A stretch of 37,715 nt of DNA, from positions 1 through 37,715 of the forward strand of contig JBFHFS010000049.1 in NCBI GenBank assembly GCA_041583495.1, in the 5' to 3' direction. Made by a program: the position numbers and the translations under genes. Positions 7,050 through 15,827 of the stretch are shown here, piece by piece (position 1 is the first letter of the stretch; each line of letters begins with the position of its first letter). This stretch comes from JBFHFS01 sp041583495 (GTDB lineage: Bacteria > Bacteroidota > Bacteroidia > Bacteroidales > Marinilabiliaceae). The notes under the pieces are model-generated. The model was not told the origin of the DNA. It was given only the letters and a program-made list of their open reading frames with translations, and made no database searches.

Positions 7050-7862
7050 TTATTTGATCTCCTTCAACATTATTTTGCCCATCTTTTTACCCAGCCAGAT
7101 TTGTGCCTCCGTGTTAAAATGGGTGTTGTCTTTCAGCGTTTTAAGTTTGTCGGTGTTGATAATGAAAACATTATCGTCCTGGGCAGCTACGATCTCCTGT
7201 GCCTTTTGCACCTCTTTGGTATAGTCGAAAGGCCAGGGTGTTTCCCTTAATAGCCCAATGGAAATACGGCCCATCACGATAGGCAGGTCGGGTTTTTTGG
7301 TTTGAATCCGGACATCTTTAAACAGTTTCTTCAGATTCTCATCATAAGCGTTGGCCCACTCAATGGTCTCGGCATCCGATTCGCCCTGCATCCAAAGCAT
7401 TCCGCAGATCTCATAGACCACCCCGCTGTCGGTGAGCTGCTGAAGGGCATTCTCCATATTTGCCAGGAAATGCTTGTACATGGGTTGGTCGGGGAGCCAG
7501 TGCTTCCACAGTTTGGTACCGCCGGCCGAAGTTTTTACCACGGCAATGGTCGACTCGGGGAACTTTTGGGCCAGCAAATGCGAAAAGGCAATCTCCGGTC
7601 CGAATTTGTGCTTTCTTCTTTCTGAAAAAGAGTCTTCCCCCAGTGTTCTCCAGGCCTTTCTTTTGTTGTCCCAGGTCATGGTGTTTTCCGGATGTACTTT
7701 ATAAGCATCGGGTAATTCTTCCGAAAGGCCGCAACCATCCATGTTGGATTGGCCCCCCAGCAGAAAAATTTTAACCGGTCGTGTGGTTTGCGCCTGAGTG
7801 GAGCAAAAACCGAAGAATACAGTTAATATGAGTAGCGTGATGAGCGATTTTTTTTGGTGCAT
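7050..7862 (-). CDS. SASA-type carbohydrate esterase (sialate O-acetylesterase-like)
   Basis: A 270-residue protein with a signal peptide ending near TQAQ (residue 25). The N-terminal GGQSNMDG holds the nucleophile Ser39 of the SGNH-like SASA family, and DNTHFNTEAQ near the C-terminus supplies the Asp/His pair. The family removes acetyl groups from sugars such as sialic acid or xylan; the true acetylated substrate cannot be told from sequence. The export signal and proximity to sulfatases and glycosidases suggest it strips O-acetyl groups from the same glycan. A 393-bp gap separates it from the sulfatase upstream, so it may have its own promoter. Confidence 0.88.
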   Translation of the reverse strand: MHQKKSLITLLILTVFFGFCSTQAQTTRPVKIFLLGGQSNMDGCGLSEELPDAYKVHPENTMTWDNKRKAWRTLGEDSFSERRKHKFGPEIAFSHLLAQKFPESTIAVVKTSAGGTKLWKHWLPDQPMYKHFLANMENALQQLTDSGVVYEICGMLWMQGESDAETIEWANAYDENLKKLFKDVRIQTKKPDLPIVMGRISIGLLRETPWPFDYTKEVQKAQEIVAAQDDNVFIINTDKLKTLKDNTHFNTEAQIWLGKKMGKIMLKEIK

Positions 7863-8255
7863 AATTGTAGTTTTTTAATTAGCTTGAAATAAGGTTTTAA
7901 CGAATAAGCGGAGCCCATCGGACACAAAAAAATAAGGTGATAAGTTTGGCGCATAATGGGCCTGTAATTCTACGAAGGTGAAAAAATGAAAAAGATAAGG
8001 TTCTTCTCATAATCCTATTTTCCTTTATTTCAGAATCACGTAAATTTCCACAATTGTATGATTGAGCAAAAAAAGCTTACAATATTCAAAGAAAAACCTT
8101 ATTTCCTTTCAGACTCCAAAGCTTCAACGAAGGAGTGTTTTAACCTTAGTAGTCCAATAGTGCGGCTTCTTTCATTAACCTTATTATCTTATTTTATTGC
8201 AAACGTGGATAAAAAGTCAACAGGTTAATCCAACATTAACTCTTAATTCGCCTGA
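7863..8255. other. 393-bp gene-free gap with a 13-bp inverted repeat
   Basis: No gene was recognised. GAAATAAGGTTTT (7886-7898) and AAAACCTTATTTC (8093-8105) are a perfect 13-bp inverted repeat about 195 bp apart. The rest is AT-rich with several partial AAGGTT/AACCTT echoes. It should contain a terminator for the sulfatase operon and a promoter for the esterase, but no clear -7/-33 pair was found on the minus strand. Confidence 0.35.
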
Positions 8256-9815
8256 TTAATTTAAATGTACATTAACGGCAGTGGTGTCGTTATACTGCTT
8301 CTGTAAATCAAGCAATTGGGTGAAGAGGGTTTGGGTGATTTCCCCGTAACCTTCTTTCCCATAAAGGTTGTGCACCTCGCTGGGGTCTTCCTCCAAATCG
8401 TAAAGTTCCCATTGGTCGATGTTGTTGTAAAAATGAATGAGCTTGTAACGGTCGGTTCGGATACCGTAATGACGCTTTACCGAATGAGGGCCCGGATATT
8501 CGTAATAATGATAATAAAGGGCTTTTCTCCAGTTGTCGGTATTGCCTTCCAGTAAAGGCACCAGGGATTTGCCCTGTATGGCTTGTGGAATCTCAACTTC
8601 GGCCAGGTCAAGGAAGGTAGGGGCAAAGTCGATATTTTGAACCAGTTGATCTATTTTACCTTTTTTAATTCTCGAAGGAAGTCTCATGACCAGTGGGGTG
8701 CGGAACGATTCTTCGTACATGAACCGCTTGTCGAACCAGCCGTGTTCGCCCAGATAAAAGCCCTGGTCCGAGGTGTAAACCACCAGCGTGTTTTCGGCGA
8801 GCCCGTTTTCTTCCAGATAATCGAGCACGCGGCCAATATTGTCGTCAACAGAGGCAATACAGCGCAGGTAATCTTCCAGGTAACGCTGGTAATTCCACTC
8901 CAGCAGCTCATTGCCTTTCAGGTTTGCTTTTTTGTAATACGCAATCTCTTTTTCATAGGCTTTGTCCCATGCAGCACGCTGGTCAGGATTCAACCGATCG
9001 ATCTGATGCTTGAAATATTTGCGAAGGGGGCCCTGGATTTCACCCTCTTTGTCGTACATCTTTAAGTCGTTCACCGGACAGAAGTTCTTCATGTGCATCC
9101 GTTGTTCGGCAGCTGCCTGGCGTCCTTCGTACGCATCGTAAAAATTATCAGGCAAGGGGAATTTCACATCGTTGTACATATCCAGATAGGCCGTGTCGGG
9201 CATCCAGCAGCGGTGTGGAGCTTTGTGATGCAGTAACAGACAGAAGGGTTTTTCCTTATCCCGTTTGTTTAGCCAGTCGAGGCTGAAGTCGGTAATCAGG
9301 TTGGTAACGTAACCTTCCACTCTCGATTCCTTACCCATCTCAATAAAATCGGGATTGTAATAATCGCCCTGTCCTGGCAGAATGTTCCAGTAATCAAAAC
9401 CTGTAGGATCGCTTTCAAGATGCCATTTCCCAATCATGGCCGTTTGGTAGCCTGCTTTTTGCAATAATTTGGGGAAGGTTTCCTGGCTGCCATCGAATAC
9501 CTGGGTGTTGTCGATGTGACCGTTTATGTGCGAAAATTTACCTGTCAGCATTACCGCGCGGCTGGGGGCGCATATCGAGTTGGTGACAAAACCTTTTGTA
9601 AACAAGACCCCTTCGTCAGCAATCCGGTCCAGATTGGGGGTTTGGTTAAGCGCCCCGTTGTAGCAGCTCATGGCCTGGTAACCGTGGTCGTCGGTCATGA
9701 TGTAAATGATGTTGGGCCGTTTGGTCACTTCCTTTTTTGTCGAGGTATTACAGGAACTCAGACCCAAAAGGATTATCAGAAGGGCGGTTAAGGGGTAAGC
9801 AACATTTTTTTTCAT
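8256..9815 (-). CDS. S1 family sulfatase, lipoprotein
   Basis: A 519-residue type I sulfatase with lipobox LSSC (Cys22). It has the metal-binding pair TDDHG (Asp42, Asp43), the maturation motif CAPSR with Cys82 as formylglycine site, followed by LTGK, and further active-site elements KAPHRCW and YTSDQGFYLGEHGWFDK. It hydrolyses sulfate esters on a sugar, with anchoring in the envelope. The C-terminal DUF4976-like part (DLEEDPSEVHNLY) is standard. Maturation requires a formylglycine-generating enzyme or anSME, neither present here. The start overlaps the stop of the TlpA-like gene (ATGA), so the two are translationally coupled. The sulfated substrate is unknown. Confidence 0.94.
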   Translation of the reverse strand: MKKNVAYPLTALLIILLGLSSCNTSTKKEVTKRPNIIYIMTDDHGYQAMSCYNGALNQTPNLDRIADEGVLFTKGFVTNSICAPSRAVMLTGKFSHINGHIDNTQVFDGSQETFPKLLQKAGYQTAMIGKWHLESDPTGFDYWNILPGQGDYYNPDFIEMGKESRVEGYVTNLITDFSLDWLNKRDKEKPFCLLLHHKAPHRCWMPDTAYLDMYNDVKFPLPDNFYDAYEGRQAAAEQRMHMKNFCPVNDLKMYDKEGEIQGPLRKYFKHQIDRLNPDQRAAWDKAYEKEIAYYKKANLKGNELLEWNYQRYLEDYLRCIASVDDNIGRVLDYLEENGLAENTLVVYTSDQGFYLGEHGWFDKRFMYEESFRTPLVMRLPSRIKKGKIDQLVQNIDFAPTFLDLAEVEIPQAIQGKSLVPLLEGNTDNWRKALYYHYYEYPGPHSVKRHYGIRTDRYKLIHFYNNIDQWELYDLEEDPSEVHNLYGKEGYGEITQTLFTQLLDLQKQYNDTTAVNVHLN

Positions 9816-11296
9816 GATTCGTGTTGTTTTTGGTTTATTTCTCTTTTCAGATCCATTAGTTTCGATGGTCGACTGGCATGTTTTTTTAGGATGGTACCAT
9901 CTGCCTTAATCAGAAGATACCAGGGAATTGACATCCTCCCATTTTGTCCAAATATTTCCCTAAGCTCAAGCGATAAGGGCTCGTTGGCTCTAACATGGTA
10001 ACCCTCAAGATTATAAAACTTCACCATGTTTTTCCAGCGGTCAGAGTCCTGCTCTCTGTCGATGGAGATGTACAAAACCGGAATGTCGTTTTCCTGCAAT
10101 AATGCTTTCAGTTCCTCCCGATGTTCAAATTCGGCTTTGCAGGGGCCACACCAGGTAGCCCAAACATCAACGTAGATTAACCCATTGGCAAATGTGCCGG
10201 CCAGGTCAGTGAGAGTATTCCGGTTCTGATAATCATCAACAAAGTGGATTTTTTCGTTTAGCGGGGAGCCGGCAATTTTATGGAATTCGACGATCTCATC
10301 AATCAGTGGGGATAGGTAAGGATGGTATTGGCTGGTTGGATAGTTGGTTTTAAAATCATCATATAAGTCGATTAACTCTCTTTCATACTTTTTTTGAAAA
10401 CTCTCTTCGAACAAAAAGTGAGCAAGGTAATTTTCGCATAACTCAGCAGGCAGGTACTCTTTAGCCTGACTAACCCGGTAGGTTTTTACGGTGTCCGCAT
10501 GGCTTAACGCGTCCCTCTTTTCTTTGGTAAAAGCACCATTCAGATAATCCTTAAAATAGAGGTAGCTTTCTGCGTAGGAGTTAAACCACTGTGAATTGAT
10601 TATTTCCGGGTTTGAGAAAAGGGTAGGCTGAAAAGCTTCTTTCCACAGTTGGTCAAATTCAGCAGTAAATGCGATTTTTTGTTCCCGCATCGACAGCATT
10701 TTTTTTATCCACATGGTGGTTGCCAAAACCGCATTGTAATAACAGGCCCGATCGGTTTTGACAAGGTTAAGGAGTTCTTCAGAAATCACCTTTTCAGAAT
10801 AGAGTTTTTCGAATTCGGCAATTTCATCGATTCTTCGTTGTTCAATAGTTTCTTTAATCTTGCTTGCCATCGAATCGCGCAAAAATTCCCGCGCCCCTTC
10901 CTGAATGTGCATGGGGTTGGGTAATTTGTTGTAGGCTTCCTGCAGGGTTGAGCTTTCATCGGTAAACGACAAGGTATAGGCCTCGGTTAAATCCAAAATG
11001 AGATCATATCTGTGGCCAGGTTCTGCAATTATGGTCCTTTGCTTTTTATAGGAAGGCCCCAGCTTAAAAAACAAGGGTTTCTCAGACTCAAAACGAATCC
11101 TAAAATTACCCAGAGAATCGGGCTCAACCGATTCGGTAAACCACCAATTACAGATTCCATTTATTGGATTAGTGTATTCAATCTTATCGGGAATGGGACC
11201 CTCTATTCTTCCTGAAATGATAATTTCATTTTTTTTGTTTTGGCAGCCGGCAAGACAAATTATTAAGGCCGTCAGAATAATATGATATGGTTTCAT
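9812..11296 (-). CDS. TlpA-like thioredoxin-fold lipoprotein
   Basis: A 494-residue lipoprotein (lipobox LAGC, Cys18) with a C-terminal thioredoxin domain: VDVWATWCGPCKAEF, redox cysteines Cys383 and Cys386, and cis-Pro context SIPWYLL. The ~340-residue N-terminal part starts with a beta-rich DUF4369-like segment (ISGRIEGPIPDKIEY) followed by a helical region, the usual build of Bacteroidota TlpA/AhpC-type lipoproteins. It likely handles disulfide exchange in the periplasm. Its stop overlaps the sulfatase start by ATGA, and it lies 41 bp after the SGNH hydrolase. Such proteins often accompany glycan-degradation genes; whether this one serves the sulfatase or other Cys-containing exported enzymes is not known. 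Confidence 0.9.
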   Translation of the reverse strand: MKPYHIILTALIICLAGCQNKKNEIIISGRIEGPIPDKIEYTNPINGICNWWFTESVEPDSLGNFRIRFESEKPLFFKLGPSYKKQRTIIAEPGHRYDLILDLTEAYTLSFTDESSTLQEAYNKLPNPMHIQEGAREFLRDSMASKIKETIEQRRIDEIAEFEKLYSEKVISEELLNLVKTDRACYYNAVLATTMWIKKMLSMREQKIAFTAEFDQLWKEAFQPTLFSNPEIINSQWFNSYAESYLYFKDYLNGAFTKEKRDALSHADTVKTYRVSQAKEYLPAELCENYLAHFLFEESFQKKYERELIDLYDDFKTNYPTSQYHPYLSPLIDEIVEFHKIAGSPLNEKIHFVDDYQNRNTLTDLAGTFANGLIYVDVWATWCGPCKAEFEHREELKALLQENDIPVLYISIDREQDSDRWKNMVKFYNLEGYHVRANEPLSLELREIFGQNGRMSIPWYLLIKADGTILKKHASRPSKLMDLKREINQKQHES

Positions 11297-11337
11297 CCTA
11301 TCTTATTTTGATGGATTCTTATAACAGGAATGGTTTT

Positions 11338-12003
11338 TTAGTTGTTTAAAACCTTCTTATCCAGATAGGAAGCAATGATCTCTCCCAGGGCTTCATAGCC
11401 TTCTTTCTTATAATGAACATTGTCGTTTCCCTGCCCGAATTCTTTATGTATGGTTTTCGACTTCTTATAAATATCATTCACCTGAACGCCATACTTTTTC
11501 ATCACCTTTTTAGCCACCTTATTATATATTTGTGCATCTTTTACATAACGACCGGCTTCTTGTGTGGGAACATAGCTGGTTGTCACAAATATCAACCGGG
11601 CATTTGTGTTCTCCTTTAACAGCTTCACGATGGCTTCCAGATTTTGTTGGTATTCCTCAGGCGAAAAAGTGATGGTTCCATTTTCCTTATCGCGGTTTCC
11701 CTGCACCTTAGAATCGGGATGACGGTAGCATAAATCCCACAAACCCCAGTTAAACTGGATGATATCATAATCGTCCTTTTCGATCCAGGTGGCTACGTTT
11801 TCCAGCCCATAGCCCGAATGCTGGGCATTTCCTTTGTTGTGGGTCACGATGGCTTTGTCGGCCAGGATGGTTTTTACAAAAGGGGTGTAACCCAGGGATA
11901 TGGAATCGCCTATGATAAGGATTTTAGGTTTCTTATCCGTGAAACCAAAAAACAGGAGGGCAGCGAGGCTGCAGACGATTAGGGATAGGCTTGTCTTCTT
12001 CAT
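11338..12003 (-). CDS. SGNH/GDSL-family hydrolase, exported
   Basis: A 221-residue protein with a signal peptide. Block I is IIGDSISLGYT (Ser34 nucleophile), block II includes the Gly of NAQHSGYGLENV, and block V is DNVHY (Asp193, His196), completing the Ser-His-Asp triad. Block III, normally GxND, reads FNWGLWDLC, keeping Gly and Asp but replacing Asn by Trp. The family includes carbohydrate acetyl-esterases and lipases; the neighbours (GH3 15 bp upstream in the operon, sulfatase, thioredoxin) favour a sugar esterase. Together with the SASA enzyme it gives the cluster two unrelated esterases. Confidence 0.88.
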   Translation of the reverse strand: MKKTSLSLIVCSLAALLFFGFTDKKPKILIIGDSISLGYTPFVKTILADKAIVTHNKGNAQHSGYGLENVATWIEKDDYDIIQFNWGLWDLCYRHPDSKVQGNRDKENGTITFSPEEYQQNLEAIVKLLKENTNARLIFVTTSYVPTQEAGRYVKDAQIYNKVAKKVMKKYGVQVNDIYKKSKTIHKEFGQGNDNVHYKKEGYEALGEIIASYLDKKVLNN

Positions 12004-12018
12004 ATTACAGTCTTTGAG

Positions 12019-14280
12019 TTAGTTCTTGAATTTAAAAGCGGCCTCGAGCAGCGTATCTGACGAGCTCCCGATCATGGCTCTGAACTGGCCGGGTTCCACC
12101 ACTTTTTTCATGTCCAGACCTGTAAATTCTAAAGCCTCCGGGGCGATGATAAATTCAACGGTTTTGCTTTCTCCGGGGTTCAGTTCAATCTTTTTAAAAC
12201 CTTTTAGCTCTTTGTTGGGCCGGGTCGCAGAGCCTATCAAATCTTTTATGTACAGTTGTACCACTTCTTTGGCTCTAACGTTCCCTGTGTTTTTCACCTC
12301 TACGGTTACGTTTATTTTTGAATCAGCCGTAAGGGTGCTGTCCGATAATTGCAGATTTGAATAGTCAAAGGTTGTGTAACTTAAACCATACCCAAAGGGA
12401 TACAACGGCGTGGTTTGGGTAAAAAGGTAGCCTTTCTTGTAATTTATCTCCTTCTGGCTGTAATGAAAGGGCAGCTGACCAACAGAGCGGGGAACCGTAA
12501 CGGGCAGTTTCCCTGAAGGAACCGCTTGTCCAAAAAGCATTTTGGCCACCGCCTGGTCGCCGAGTTCGCTCAGTTCCCAGCAATCTAATACCGCATCGGC
12601 ATATTCAGCAATGGTATTGATGGACAGTGTGCGGCGGTGCTTTAGAACCACAATGACCGGTTTTCCCAATTTCTTTAATTCAATCAACAATTCGTCCTGG
12701 AAATTTACTGGGTCGATGTTGTCGCGGTCGCCCAAAGCAAATCCGAAAAAGGCTTCTTTGGAGGTAAATTCGTCGCCACCGGCAAAAAGCACGATGACAT
12801 CGGACTTTTGGGCTGTATTAATAATTTTAGAAATGCCGGCCTTGCACTCCTCTTCAGGCGTTAGCAACGGGGTTCCCCGTTGGCCGTTGGTTAATGAATA
12901 CCCTCTTTCCGTTAAAAAGCTAATGTTTTCTTTCGCGATTTGCTGATATGCCGGGGTTGATTTTTCATTAAATACCGGACCAACTAAGGCTATTTTTGTT
13001 TTCTTATCGGGTGAAAGGGGTAAAATGTTTTCATTGTTTTTGAGCAGGATGATGGACTCCAAATCGGCTTGATGGGCCAGATCAACAGCCTCCTGGTTAC
13101 GTGTTACCGTTTTTGCCTCTTCTTCGCTGGTGTAGGGATTATCAAACAGGCCCAAAACAAATTTGGTTCTTAAAACCCTTTTTACCGAGCGGTCGATGTA
13201 TTGTTCCAGTTCCGGATTTTCTTCTACCATTTTAGGAAGAAGTGCGTAGGCTTCATCGGAATATAAGTCCACGTCCATGCCTGCTGATAATGCCAGTTCA
13301 ACAGCATCTTCGGGCGTTTCGGCAACTTTCATGAAGAAATGCAACCGGGCGATGTCATTGGCATCGGAGACAGTATAGCCCTCAAAGCCCCATTGGTTTC
13401 TCAACACTTCGGTGAGCAACCATGGATTGGCATGACTGGCCACCCCGTTGATGTCGGAATGGGAGGCCATTATACCAAGGGTATGGGCTCTTTGAACGGC
13501 CGCCTTGAAGGGGGGGAATATTTCGTCGATAAGCGTTCGGGGAGAAATCTCCATGGCAGCAAAATTTTTTCCTCCCACCACCTGCGCATAACCTGCAAAA
13601 TGTTTGGTGACCGCACCGATGTGGGTGCTTTTCAATCCTTCAAAATCGCCCTGGATACCTGATACCGCACTCACAATCATCTCGGTGGTTAAGTGGGTGT
13701 CTTCTCCCCACCCTTCGCTCATGCGACCAAATCTTGGATCGCGGGCAATATCTGCTACGGGTGAATGGGTAAGATGTAAACCCCGCAACCGGGCTTCTTT
13801 ACCCATGGTGTCGTACACCTTTTTTACCAGCTCGGTATTCCAGCTCGACGATAGCGAAATTGGCCTGTTAAAACGTGTACAGCCTTCGGCATCAATGCCA
13901 CTGTACGATTCGGTAATAAAAAAGGCAGGGATCCCCAGCCGGTTGTGGTCAATGATATATTTTTGGAGTTGGTTATTCAGGCGAGCGGATCTCCCGGGCG
14001 AATATTGCTCTCCGGGATTCTTAATCCCTGCAATCCCATTTTTCAGACGTTCCTCAACGGTCCCGGGTAATACTAACCCATCCTTTTCATCCAGCCTGAT
14101 TCCCAGATTTGCATGAAAAATGCGCATTTGAGCCACCTTTTCTTCGAGAGTCATCCGTGACAGCAGATCATCGACACGCTCCTGGATGGGCGCCTCTTTT
14201 TGCTTGTAAATAATCTGATCTTTATGGGTGCACGATAAGGTTAGAAATAGGAAGAAAAGGGTGATAAGGTAATTCTTCAT
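12019..14280 (-). CDS. Glycoside hydrolase family 3 lipoprotein
   Basis: The start is taken at the ATG at 14280 because MKNYLITLFFLFLTLSC gives a lipoprotein signal (Cys17); the 30 codons upstream have no signal character. The ~753-residue protein has the GH3 (alpha/beta)8 barrel with TLEEKVAQMR, KHFAGYAQ and the nucleophile Asp306 in YTVSDANDI, the (alpha/beta)6 sandwich domain with DVIVLFAGGDEF, and a C-terminal fibronectin-III-like domain (KEVVQLYIKDL to AMIGSSSD). GH3 enzymes remove terminal beta-linked glucose, xylose or related sugars. Specificity is not predictable here. It lies 15 bp before the SGNH gene and is separated from the oxidoreductase upstream by a double hairpin, so it may start a transcript covering GH3-SGNH-TlpA-sulfatase. 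Confidence 0.94.
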   Translation of the reverse strand: MKNYLITLFFLFLTLSCTHKDQIIYKQKEAPIQERVDDLLSRMTLEEKVAQMRIFHANLGIRLDEKDGLVLPGTVEERLKNGIAGIKNPGEQYSPGRSARLNNQLQKYIIDHNRLGIPAFFITESYSGIDAEGCTRFNRPISLSSSWNTELVKKVYDTMGKEARLRGLHLTHSPVADIARDPRFGRMSEGWGEDTHLTTEMIVSAVSGIQGDFEGLKSTHIGAVTKHFAGYAQVVGGKNFAAMEISPRTLIDEIFPPFKAAVQRAHTLGIMASHSDINGVASHANPWLLTEVLRNQWGFEGYTVSDANDIARLHFFMKVAETPEDAVELALSAGMDVDLYSDEAYALLPKMVEENPELEQYIDRSVKRVLRTKFVLGLFDNPYTSEEEAKTVTRNQEAVDLAHQADLESIILLKNNENILPLSPDKKTKIALVGPVFNEKSTPAYQQIAKENISFLTERGYSLTNGQRGTPLLTPEEECKAGISKIINTAQKSDVIVLFAGGDEFTSKEAFFGFALGDRDNIDPVNFQDELLIELKKLGKPVIVVLKHRRTLSINTIAEYADAVLDCWELSELGDQAVAKMLFGQAVPSGKLPVTVPRSVGQLPFHYSQKEINYKKGYLFTQTTPLYPFGYGLSYTTFDYSNLQLSDSTLTADSKINVTVEVKNTGNVRAKEVVQLYIKDLIGSATRPNKELKGFKKIELNPGESKTVEFIIAPEALEFTGLDMKKVVEPGQFRAMIGSSSDTLLEAAFKFKN

Positions 14281-14350
14281 ATATGTAAAAGTTTGATTTG
14301 TAGTAGAATACGTATTGAAAAAAAGGGAGGGTTGGGTGCATTTGAAGGAA

Positions 14351-14389
14351 ATCATCAAACCCGGAACCATTCAGGCCGGGTTTGATGAT
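14351..14389 (-). terminator. 14-bp perfect hairpin after the Gfo/Idh gene
   Basis: ATCATCAAACCCGG (14351-14364) pairs perfectly with CCGGGTTTGATGAT (14376-14389) around an 11-nt loop. It lies in the 176-bp gap between the oxidoreductase stop and the GH3 start, and the minus strand continues TTTCCTTC. It is the second and stronger of two stems in this gap. Confidence 0.7.
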
Positions 14390-14409
14390 CTTTTAATAGT
14401 AAACAGTGC

Positions 14410-14439
14410 CTGTCTGTATAGTCGGGACTTTACAGACAG
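14410..14439 (-). terminator. 9-bp hairpin directly after the Gfo/Idh gene
   Basis: CTGTCTGTA (14410-14418) and TACAGACAG (14431-14439) pair perfectly around a 12-nt loop, 17 bp beyond the oxidoreductase stop. With the stem at 14351-14389 it forms a tandem terminator or processing site that splits the cluster. Confidence 0.5.
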
Positions 14440-14456
14440 ACTCAAAAAAGGGGCTG

Positions 14457-15755
14457 TTAGAAATTACGATACTTCGACTCCAATAAAACATTGGCTTGTG
14501 CTTCAGCGAATTTGGCATTTTTGATATCCCAATGCAAGGTTTCGTTGGGGAAGCGGTTGGCAATAACGCCAAGTAAAATGGATTCGGTTAACCTGGCACC
14601 ATAAGTGAAAGGAGCGCTGCATTCGGCTTTTCCCAAACAAGCATCTACAAATTGATGGTAGTGGTCTACTTTTTCGATCTCAGGGAAGGTTATTTTTTCG
14701 TATTGGCCATTCACGATCAATTTCGGATAATCCCAGTGTGGCAACAATAAATTACCTTTTTCACCAATAAAGATGGCCCCTTGCTCGGGCAATTTTTCAT
14801 TGTTGGGCAGTTGTAAATCCGGGTTTTCCTGATCCATTGGTGCTCCCTTGCCATCGTACCAAACCCATTTTAAGGTCTCGGTAGTGTATTGGGTTCCCGG
14901 GAATTCGTAGGTCACCACATTGTGTTCTGGGTGTCCAAATCCGGTGGGTTGTCTGCAATTGTTATTGATGGTCATTGGGACATCCAAATTCAGGGCCGTG
15001 TAGGGGGTGTCGAATATATGAACGCCCATGTCGCCCAGGGTGCCGCAACCGTAGTCGAGGACCTTTCTCCAGTTTCCGGGATGATACAAACCTTTTTTGT
15101 AGGGTCTTTCGGGAGAGGTGCCCAGCCAAAGGTTCCAGTCCAATGTGGTGGGGATGGGATCGCTGCCCGTGGGTGCTTCCCCATCGTAGCCCCAGTTCTT
15201 AGGTGACCAGGCTCTTACACAGCTCACTTTTCCAATGATTCCTGCTTGAATTAACCCAACGGCCTGACGATACATGTCACTGGAGTGGCACTGAATACCC
15301 ATTTGGGTGATGATCTTATTGTCTTCGGCAAACTTCCGCATGGCCCTTGCCTCCGATACGTGATGGGTGAGGGGCTTTTGGCAATAGACCGGTAGGCCCA
15401 GGTTCATGGCCATGAGTGAGGCCGGGGCATGGGTATGGTCGGGCGTGGTAATGATAACGGCATCTATTGATTTTCCCAGCTTATCAAAAAGCTTGCGGTA
15501 GTCCGCAAAAGTTTGGGCTTTGGGATATAACTTTTGAGCCTCGGCCAGATAAGTGGTATCCACGTCGCACAAGGCGGTCACCTCTACCATCGGATGCGAA
15601 GCAATTGAGGCCAGGTCAGCGCCTCCCATCATTCCACCAACTCCTATGTGGGCGGTTCTTAATTTCCCGTTTTTCGCTACAGCCCAGGCGCATGAGGGTA
15701 ACATGGTAATGGAAGCCAGGGCTCCGGCACTTTTAATAAAATCTCTTCTTTTCAT
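14457..15755 (-). CDS. Gfo/Idh/MocA-family oxidoreductase with Tat-type signal
   Basis: A 432-residue protein starting with a twin-arginine signal (KRRDFIKSAGALASITMLP), so exported folded with its cofactor. The Rossmann motif GVGGMMG is at 38-44. The usual EKP catalytic segment reads CQKPLTHH, keeping Lys127, and the C-terminal substrate domain contains DYGCGTLGDMGVHIFD. The family oxidises sugar hydroxyls with NAD(P); exported Bacteroidota members have been tied to 3-keto-sugar chemistry. The next gene upstream, 72 bp away, encodes a DUF1080 3-keto-disaccharide hydrolase, so together they could oxidise a glycoside at C3 and then cleave it. The exact sugar is unknown. Confidence 0.92.
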   Translation of the reverse strand: MKRRDFIKSAGALASITMLPSCAWAVAKNGKLRTAHIGVGGMMGGADLASIASHPMVEVTALCDVDTTYLAEAQKLYPKAQTFADYRKLFDKLGKSIDAVIITTPDHTHAPASLMAMNLGLPVYCQKPLTHHVSEARAMRKFAEDNKIITQMGIQCHSSDMYRQAVGLIQAGIIGKVSCVRAWSPKNWGYDGEAPTGSDPIPTTLDWNLWLGTSPERPYKKGLYHPGNWRKVLDYGCGTLGDMGVHIFDTPYTALNLDVPMTINNNCRQPTGFGHPEHNVVTYEFPGTQYTTETLKWVWYDGKGAPMDQENPDLQLPNNEKLPEQGAIFIGEKGNLLLPHWDYPKLIVNGQYEKITFPEIEKVDHYHQFVDACLGKAECSAPFTYGARLTESILLGVIANRFPNETLHWDIKNAKFAEAQANVLLESKYRNF

Positions 15756-15827
15756 TTTTTGATTGTGGTTTTGTTATTATCCGGTAATATTCAAGGGTGA
15801 GCATTGAAGAAAACGAACGAAATAGTC

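Noticed and set aside
13604..14116. A 170-codon plus-strand ORF opposite the GH3 gene.
   Set aside because: It is a shadow of a conserved GH3 coding region, with no recognisable motif.
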